From Aspidapion aeneum (lineage: Eukaryota > Arthropoda > Insecta > Coleoptera > Brentidae), in contig OY755042.1 of NCBI GenBank assembly GCA_963576565.1, positions 18,265,272 to 18,329,271 of the forward strand: a stretch of DNA of 64,000 nucleotides, in the 5' to 3' direction. The first letter of the stretch is position 1. The number at the start of each line of letters is the position of its first letter. A program made the position numbers and the translations under genes. Below, one piece after another: positions 46,101-55,100 of this stretch. The notes below the pieces were generated by a model, which did no database searches, was not told the origin of the DNA, and saw only the letters and a program-made list of their open reading frames with translations.

Positions 46101-49100
46101 AACTGATAAAAATGCTGGAAGAAATGAACACAGCAGCTAAAAATATAGACTTGAGTATGAACTACACTGATACTAAAATTATGACAGACACAGAACACAG
46201 ATAAAAATATCACGACCAAAATAAATCAAGAAAAAGAAGAACGAGTAGAGGACTGGGACAATACAGGGTGTTCTCAAAGTTGAGTCATTTATTTAACAGG
46301 TTATGAAACCCGAAAAATAAGTCATTTGACCAAAAATCATTTGTATAAAAGTTGCAGAATAAAGAAGTTGTTAACAGTTAATCGAAAAATGTAAAATTTA
46401 AAAACTTTTCGCGTACAAACGACATGCTGCGGCTGCATTTTGTTGGCACTCCCCGTAAGTTAATATTATGTCCACTAGTTCATTGTTTTCATAAACGTAT
46501 GCCATTGTTATCGCATAAAATGCCCAAAAAACAAAATAATAATAATAAACACACTTTAGCGAATTATTTACCAAATTCTCACTGAAAGCCGTACAATGAA
46601 TGAATAAATGATGAGTAACTTGTATTTTTAAAAAAAATGAGGCATACCCGGTATCACTAGTAAACAAAACATTGATAAAAAGTCAGGTCTTACAGTTTTT
46701 AAATATTACATTTTTAGAAGTGTTAATCACTTCTTTATTTTGCAACTTTTATATAGATGATTTTTGGTACAATTACATACTTTTACGAGTTCTACAACCT
46801 ATGTTAAAATAAATTACTCAACTTTGAGAACACCCTTTATACTAAACTAAAAAAAGAAAACCAAACAGCTGAAATCAAGAGACGAGTAAAATTGGCCCGG
46901 GCAGCATGCGGTAAATTAAGTTACACAATGGCGTATATAGAAAAAAGTTTCTGGGGGGGCCCGGACAGTTTCGGAGGGGGCCCAAGACCCCATGAGGCCG
47001 TATTTTATGCCATTTTATGTTTGTACTCATAAAATATGTGGAAAATATCTAAAAAAATCTTAGCTTCAGGGGGGAACTTCGGGGGGGCCCGGACCCCAGG
47101 CCCCTCGTTATATACGCCACTGAAGTTAAATACTAAAAAATAAATAAATGGATCCATGACGGATCTGCCACCCTAGCTAGCTGAGCCTAGAAAACAGTTT
47201 TTGTAAATATCTCAGAAACTAAAGCTTCTACGAAGTTTTTAGTTATAACACGAATTATTAAGCAAAATATACTCTACTACATTCTAAAAAGAGTGTATTG
47301 ATACGATGCTCCGGTAATAGGTTAGCATTTTTTTAAGTTTCTAATTGTCAAAAAACTGTCATTAGCATTAATGGATTTTGACCAAAATCTAATCAGCTTG
47401 TAAGAGTATCGAACACTATTTTACCTGAAAAATTTATGAAAATCGGTTTAGCGGTTTAGCAGCTATCGTGTTACGGACAGAAATAATATACACACACACA
47501 CAGACAGACATCACGACGATATTGCTAGGATAGGTCAAAATACATCCAAATAACACATTTTTGGCGTTATCTCAAAAAAAATGTTTCGCCGAAAATAATA
47601 CCTTCTCTAGCCATTGCTACGTGGACTAGGAAGGTAGAAATATCCTCAGCACCTCAAAACGAAAGTGTATAACTAATGTGTCCTAGCTGTACTCACCTAT
47701 GGATGTTAGTCCTGGACACTTACAAAATCAAACATGGACAAGGTAACAAAAGCTCAAAGATCAATGTAGAGACAAACGTTATATGTAAAGCTAACAGATG
47801 AAAAAAGTAATGAATGAATACGAAATAAAAGAAAAGTTAGGAATGTAAGAGGAGAAGTCGCAAAAGTCACAACTATAGAAAGTTTCCGACCAAAAAAAAT
47901 TAAGGAAAACCGATTCCTTTCCATTACTTCCTTTCTGTGATGCTTGTTGCTATTCCGACTCCAACTTCGACTTTCTGTTCAGGGAGCGCTTTCGTAATTT
48001 TTTAATTCTTTCCAAGAATTTGCCTTTTCTATAACTTGTCAAAAAAAGTTCAGCAGCGAAATGCGCTTTTGTTTGAAAGAAAAAACATAAGACGTTGCCT
48101 GGAATCTGTTCCCAAGAAACTGTTCAATTCTTTGAATATTATGACTACTACTCAGATTAGATACTCCCTACTAATAAACTAATATTACAAAATAGTATTT
48201 CATAAACTTAAAATTGTCGTAGGTATTTATTTATTGGTGCACCAAGTATACATATTCAATATAAATTCTTCTGTGACACTACAACATTTGATATAAAGCA
48301 CCAAGTACGTGAGTGTATGGAAATTTTAATTAAAAAACCATGTAAACAAACAACAAGTGGTTTGTAGGTCAAAGAACAGAAAACACCAATAAATACCACT
48401 CGCGGTAAAAGTGACACTCCTTATAACGACAACTTTTAGCTATTATCAAGAAAAAGAAAACGCATTGTATCTTGGATATAAAAATCATTAACATTTTTAT
48501 AGTGAAATCTCCATTTATTAGGCCTTTACAATAAAGGTCAAGTGGTTTATAATCGTGAGTAAAATGAAGTTTCTCTCAAGGATCTTTTTAAAAAGATATT
48601 TTACCGAAGGGAAATTTATACGCCACAAATTGTATTGGATCTTCATCTCCCACAGATTCGACATAAAAGATTTAACCTCGACAAAGCAAATTATAAATTC
48701 CTTTTTGTGCGTCAGTCTCGCATTCAGCTCATTATTTTTTGGAAGGGGAGTAATTTAGTTTAAATTTTTTTAACGAATACTAAACATCGCAATTTTTACG
48801 TCGGTCGATTGCATTTTTTGGTATCTTATATTCGCTAAGTACGAAGGGCTACAGCGGCCATCTTATCTTAAAGTGCAGGACTCTGAATAGATCACTAGTG
48901 TTTTCAAGTGCATAAAATTTAAGAAAGCTACCAGCTTCTTAGCTTCTTTTCTAGTTTCTTTCAGACGAGCTGAGAAAGGTAGCTTCTAATTTTGGCTTCA
49001 TATCTTATGATGATGTTTATGACATCAATGAAAGATGTAATAAAAGATAAAATGATAACCTACAAAACATTGTGTGTCATATTTTCCATATTTCAATAAG

Positions 49101-52100
49101 AGGGAGGAAGAGCATTTCTGCCGTGCAAAGCAAAAACCTAGTAACTCGACTAACTCGAAAATGAGATCTGTATATCATTGAAATCGCCGTAAAAAACGGC
49201 GCCAGCCAGTTTTTCTAAAATGTGGCTATCTTGAAAAACAAGGAAGTTATGTAGTTAGTATGTAATTAAAAAAACTATAGTTAGTATGTAGTTACATAAA
49301 CGTCAAACTTTATTTCCCAAAACACTAGTTTTTGACTTACTAGGTTCCTGCTTTGCACGGCAGATTTGTACTTCAGAGAAATCAAAACTTAGTTGATCTT
49401 AAAGAAAATGTAGCTTGTGGCAAATTTACATTGCTCACTTCGCGTACACATTAAAACTATGTAAGCTAAAAATAGGAAACGTAGCCTTTGTACCTTCGAT
49501 GTGATCTACAACTATTTTTATCACTTGTTCTGTTAATAGGAGAAGAATTATAGCAAACCTTTTCGCCGCCAACCTAGATAACTTGAAGTTGAATGTTTTA
49601 AGAAAATCTCAAGTCTTTTTATAAAATGTGCATTTTCGGAGTTACCTATTTCTTGTCACTCTTTAAGCCTTTAAACAAGTTTAGTTGCTTGTACAAGATA
49701 TCTAGATGTTGCATTAAAAAGAGAAAAGATGAAAAATAGGTCAGCTTTAACTGGATAACTCAAAATGCATAAATTTCGATTTATCTTGTTGTTGCACTAA
49801 GGGGGCGATATAATGATTTATTTAATACAAATTAATGTTTACAATGTTTTATTTGATTTTTTATTTGCAATTGTAAAAACTACAAATGCTTAGTATTAAT
49901 GTATAAAGAAATTTAATTAATATTCTAGGATTAAAAGAGATACTGACGTCACCAATTACCAAAGCCATTAATCTATAGTTATTATAATTATCTTTTCCGA
50001 GTTTTTTTTGGTGTCATAATAGAGCAGTGCACTGGCATTCTCTCCTCTCTAGTACGATTTTGAGATTTTCCACCACCTTATTTTTTGTTTATTAAGGTGT
50101 GATAAATTCCAGCCAACCTTATATTAACTTCTAACAAATAATGTTTGCAACGCCTATTGTTCTTCTACTTCAGGGTGCATTAATACCTCAGAGTTATATT
50201 ATTATTACTCTAAGATTAATACCCGAAAAAGTTTGTCCGAATATTTTTAGTTTTTCTGTGTTTTTGTATGGTTTCATGTTTTGCATCTGTTAGGTATCTA
50301 TGTATGTTATAAGTGGTCTACCTAATTACTGCTGTAGTAATGGGTATTTGTTTTTATGAATTTTTAATTCTTTTTATTTACTTGCTGGTAAAGCTAGGTT
50401 AAAGAAATTTAAAATACCCATAATTTCCAAAATAAAAATAAAAGTGAAAGTTCACGTTTATTCAAGGTCATAAAGATCAAGGAATCGTGAGTTTGGTAAA
50501 TTTCTCTTGAGATGAGGACGAACCGTTTTTGCATACAAGCAAGATAGCATAAATAGTGATTTAACAACGGAGATAGTTAAAATTATGAACAGAGTGATTT
50601 TTTATAATTGAAACAAAAACTAGTCGATTTGGTAAATTATGTTCACTTCAGGCGCTGCAACATTTTCCTTAATATCTTACTGTATAAAATGGGCGTCAAT
50701 AAGTTAAGTGTTTTTTTTTTAATCGAACACCCCATAAATTTCTACATTTTTAATTTTATATTTTTATTATGATTTCAAAATATATAATATGTCTATCCTG
50801 CAATAAACATTTTCTGATGATACAGGGAATTAGCAATTATAAACAATCAACCTGTACCTATTTAATTGTTAACTTAAAACATTTTGTACTCTCTGTTTAT
50901 ATCCCAAAAATGGAAACACAAATTAATAAATAAAAACCAATAAACCAAATCAAACTTAAGTATACAGCAAGAACAGAAAAGTACCTTTATTTTATAGGGC
51001 AGTGTACGAAAACATTAGTTTCATAATGGCCGCTGGAGTACTAGTTAAGCAGAATGGAAACAAGGTGTAAAATGTAATTTTCAAACGAGCGTGTAGAAAA
51101 GAGCTCCAGCACTCATTTGCGGAAAGAAAGTATCACTTCCAAAAAATTTTATGGCAACTTTGCGACTGTTTGCAAGCGCGGTTTTAAGGTTGCTAGAAAA
51201 AAATATATGGACTTATAGTTAATAAATATCGGGCTACATAATTCCCCCCCCCAAAAAAAATTATTAATAGTGTTTCCGTCGACCATTACCCCCCCTCCCT
51301 AGATTTTGGCCCAGATCGGCGCTTGATCGTTTAACGATAAAAACTTTGACGAGACGATTATTATTTTTTTTTCCAATTAAGTTGTGAATCTGCCCTCATA
51401 TTAAGCTTTGTAACTACAAAATAGGTATTGTAGATACGGTATCATCATCTAACATTTATAACAAATATTTTCAATAAAAATGTTGTTTACATTTCTGGGG
51501 ACTGTAGCTATAACACAGTATCTAATATCCAAAATATGCTCGATAATATCTGACTTTTACTGGATTCAAGACCAAAATTAGGCTTTAAACTTTAAAAACA
51601 AAGTAAATCAAAAATATTGAAGAAATAGGTGAAACTCATTTTTTATTCAACGAGTAAAACGACAGCGAACCAAGAAAACTAAGTCCATGGCGGGACGAAA
51701 ACGTCCACCGGTCTATAAGGAAGAAAGACACTTCGTCACAGTTTAGTCTGTTCGGGACCGAAAACAATGAGTTAACAAAGTATAAAAGGTAACTTCAAAG
51801 GGGTAAAGTCAACCACGGACACCGATGTTTCGGAATAAGGCATTTCCATCATCAGCGTGGCTTGCCTGACTACAGCAATCAAACTGACTTTGGTGGTAGG
51901 CTTTACCCCTTTGAAGTTGCCTTTTATACTTTGTTAACTGATTGTTTTCGGTTCAAAACCGACGCTTTGGTGATAGCATGGTCTGGTTGAACTGTGACGA
52001 AGCGTCTTTCTTCCTTATAGACCAGTGGACGTTTTCGTCCCGCCAAGGACTTAGTTTCCTTGGTTCGCTATCGTTTCACTCGTTGAATGGAAAATGGGTT

Positions 52101-55100
52101 TCACCTGTTTTTTAAAATCTATCTTGTAGTCAGTTTGATTGCTGTAGTCAGGTAAGCCACTTTTTCCGAAACACCGGTGTCCGTGGTTGACTTGACCCTT
52201 TTGAAGTTTCCTTTTATACTTTGTTTTAAAAATAAAGTAAATCAAAAATTAAATTTTTTAGGTACGGCGTTTTCGTTTAACCTGTCAAGTTTTAAATATA
52301 TTTTTTTTATCATGCTAAACAATGAGGCAGAAATGTTATAATTATGTAAATAAATTTACAACTGATTTATTAATGGTTTAAATTAATTTTTGTAGTATAA
52401 ATAAAATAGACAACACCTACTTGCTTTTATAAGATACAAGTTCTATTGGCCTAGAATTTTTTAAAAAGTGTAAGAAATTAGCATTATTCACTCATAAAAA
52501 ATTTAAATTATTAATAATCACCATAAAATTTGCTGGATTCTAGTAGTGGTGTGAAATGTTTTAATATAAAAAAAATAATTATCAGTTGTTAAGCTCTATT
52601 GGGTTAATAACAAGATAAGCATTTCGGAAGAAATAACAACAATTAATTAAGTCATACGGCTTTTGGAATCTAAGAATAAGTATATCTATTATTGACACCA
52701 GCAGTCACACGAAACTATACCATTGGCGGCGCGTGGTATATTTTTATTCTTTTGAGTGTCACGCCCAACTTTTTGGGCCATTAATATCATTTAGTTTAAA
52801 GCAAATTAAGAAAGAAAAAATTAGATATTTAGTTATAATAAACCGAACCGAACCAAACGAAATTTTGTTTTTAAATATGGCACGCTAATGTTTTCAGAAT
52901 TAGAAACTTCCTCCTTGTAACTACGAAGTCGTCGAAATCCAAACAATGCGGCCCGACCGAACACGCTAAGTTGTCTCAGTGCACTAATTTAAAGTGCACA
53001 TAAGCTAGCTTGGACAGCCAACGGTAACCGTGTACGCGGGTAGCATCACGGTGGTGCGCCCAGCATCGACCCCGGCAATTAAATCACAAGGGCACTAACC
53101 AAAGTAAAGCCCAGATTCTGTGTGTTGTAAAGTTCTACAGAGACATGTCGTCTTCTCCTTTTATATTTCGTAATTAGAATGCGACATAACATCTACGGTG
53201 CACAGAATTTGGGTCAAAATAAGCGCGCATCAACCGCATCCTCGGTCGAACACGAATACAAACACATAAATACCGGGTATTAATTTATAGTTAGTACTAA
53301 ATTCTTTGGTGAATTTCTCTTAAGGTTCATGGAAACATTAAGATGAAATTATTAATTAAAGAATGATCAAATTTTAGTATTTTTTTAAAGTAAAATTTGA
53401 GAGCGTACTTATTGAGGCACCGCCACTGAACTGTACATACAACCTGCCAACTTTACAATGTATCTTTACCCGTATACAAATAAAGTAGTTCTTCAAATTC
53501 CAGACCCTTTTAGTTTGATTTGCTGCGATCAAATCAGAAACAAAAAAAAATTCACAAAAAAAACAGTTATTCTTAAATTTTTTGATGATAACACCTGAAG
53601 GGTCCTGTGAAAAAACGATGAGATTCCATTTTTCAAAAAGTTGAGTAAAACGAAATTTAAAGTCTCATCGTTTTTCCACAGTGCTGCCTATTTTTAGCCG
53701 TGGCTTTTAGTGAAATCTCATTCTTTATCCCCTGTAAAGCTTAGTGTGTTACTACTTCACATTATAAGCTACAGCATGGCGTCAAAATGTCGATTTCGGA
53801 AAAAAATGGAATCTCATCGTTTTTCGACTGGACCCTTCCTTTTATTTAAAAATGTATTTTTCAATCAAAATTTAAAAACATCGTTTCGTTAGCTGCAGTG
53901 GTCAAAATTATGTTTTTTTTTATTAATCATCAAATTTTGTATTTAGTTTTTTTTTAACTAATTCTAGTAAAATATATAAAAAAGTTTTTCGGGCAATAAA
54001 AATCCGTGTAGTTTAAAAATTTTAAAAGAAAATTTTAATAATAATTTATTGTCTCTGTAATTTATCTCTTTGTATAAATACACAAACTAGAAATATATAT
54101 AATTTAATAATTTTAAAGAATCATTTTGAGCTATTGTTAGGCGCCTACTATTTGCTACTGTACAACAGTACTGTTTGCTTTTTGTTAGCATCTAATAACT
54201 TTAAGGCTAGTTAGTTAATTACCAGAGAGTCAACATTGCATGACTAGAACATACCGACTAGCAGAATAAATAATAGAAAACGACTAATTAAAACTATACC
54301 AACAGATAAGTACAGCAATATATTTTTTTAAACTAAAGCAGATAAAAATGCATTAGAAACTTTCCTGTTGCATGAAATTTATTTTTAAATGCATAAAACT
54401 AAAATTTTGCATTTTTCTTTTTACAAAAGCGTTAGCGCAAATTATTATACCTATATAAACATATAAATAAATAAAGCCTGCTGGATCTAGTGTTGCTGTA
54501 ATAATAAATTTATTAAAAAAAATTTTTTAAAGTTGGAATTATAAGTTTTTTAAACGTGCCCCAGAGATGATCAATTAAATTAACAATCGCGATTGACAAT
54601 CGGTATCATTGATGCATTGATTGATCGTGTCGGAAACGACTGATGCGATTGATCAATGGATTGACGATGATTGAAGGATTTTTGATTGAAGCGCATTGAG
54701 GGCTCTGATTGACGCTCGCAATTAATCGTCTAATCGAGTGATTGACAATGGTTCAGCCAGTTGCTTGACAGCCACGATAATGGATACCTCCTTGAGCCCC
54801 GTGGACCCCGAAAATATCGCGGATAAAAACTCTTTTGTGCTTTTAGTAGCGCTGTATTGTGATGACCCTGGGTTGAGAGATGTCTGGCCGAATTAATGCT
54901 AATAATGTATCAAAACTGTTATGATCCATTCAAGAAAATTTTCGTAATCTTCTGGTTTAGTATCTCGCAGAACTTTTATTAAATGTTCATGGGTAGAGCG
55001 GCTTCTCAGTTTATATCACTCTTTCGACCAGCGTCTCCTTCTATTTTCTTTTGTCTTGGCTTTTTTTTTACCGTTTAATGCCAAAGGTAAGGCCAAAAAG

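Larger units (their letters stand above)
45990..47940 (+). mobile_element. Second RTE-like LINE lineage, broken by three insertions
   Basis: Coding blocks: IGIKVSGQ then TDNKEELIKMLEEMNTAAKN (46020-46140); EERVEDWDNT (about 46250); KLKKENQTAEIKRRVKLARA then ACGKLS (46842-46920); SNMDKVTKAQRSM and VKLTDEK (about 47730-47805); RNVRGEVAKV. Between them sit 46264-46839, 46926-47122 and 47140-47640. The coding text resumes in register after the first insert. Confidence 0.8.

Noticed and set aside
48555..48758. 67-codon forward frame with a hydrophobic end
   Set aside because: Starts at GTG, no domain or expression context; length is within chance for AT-rich DNA.
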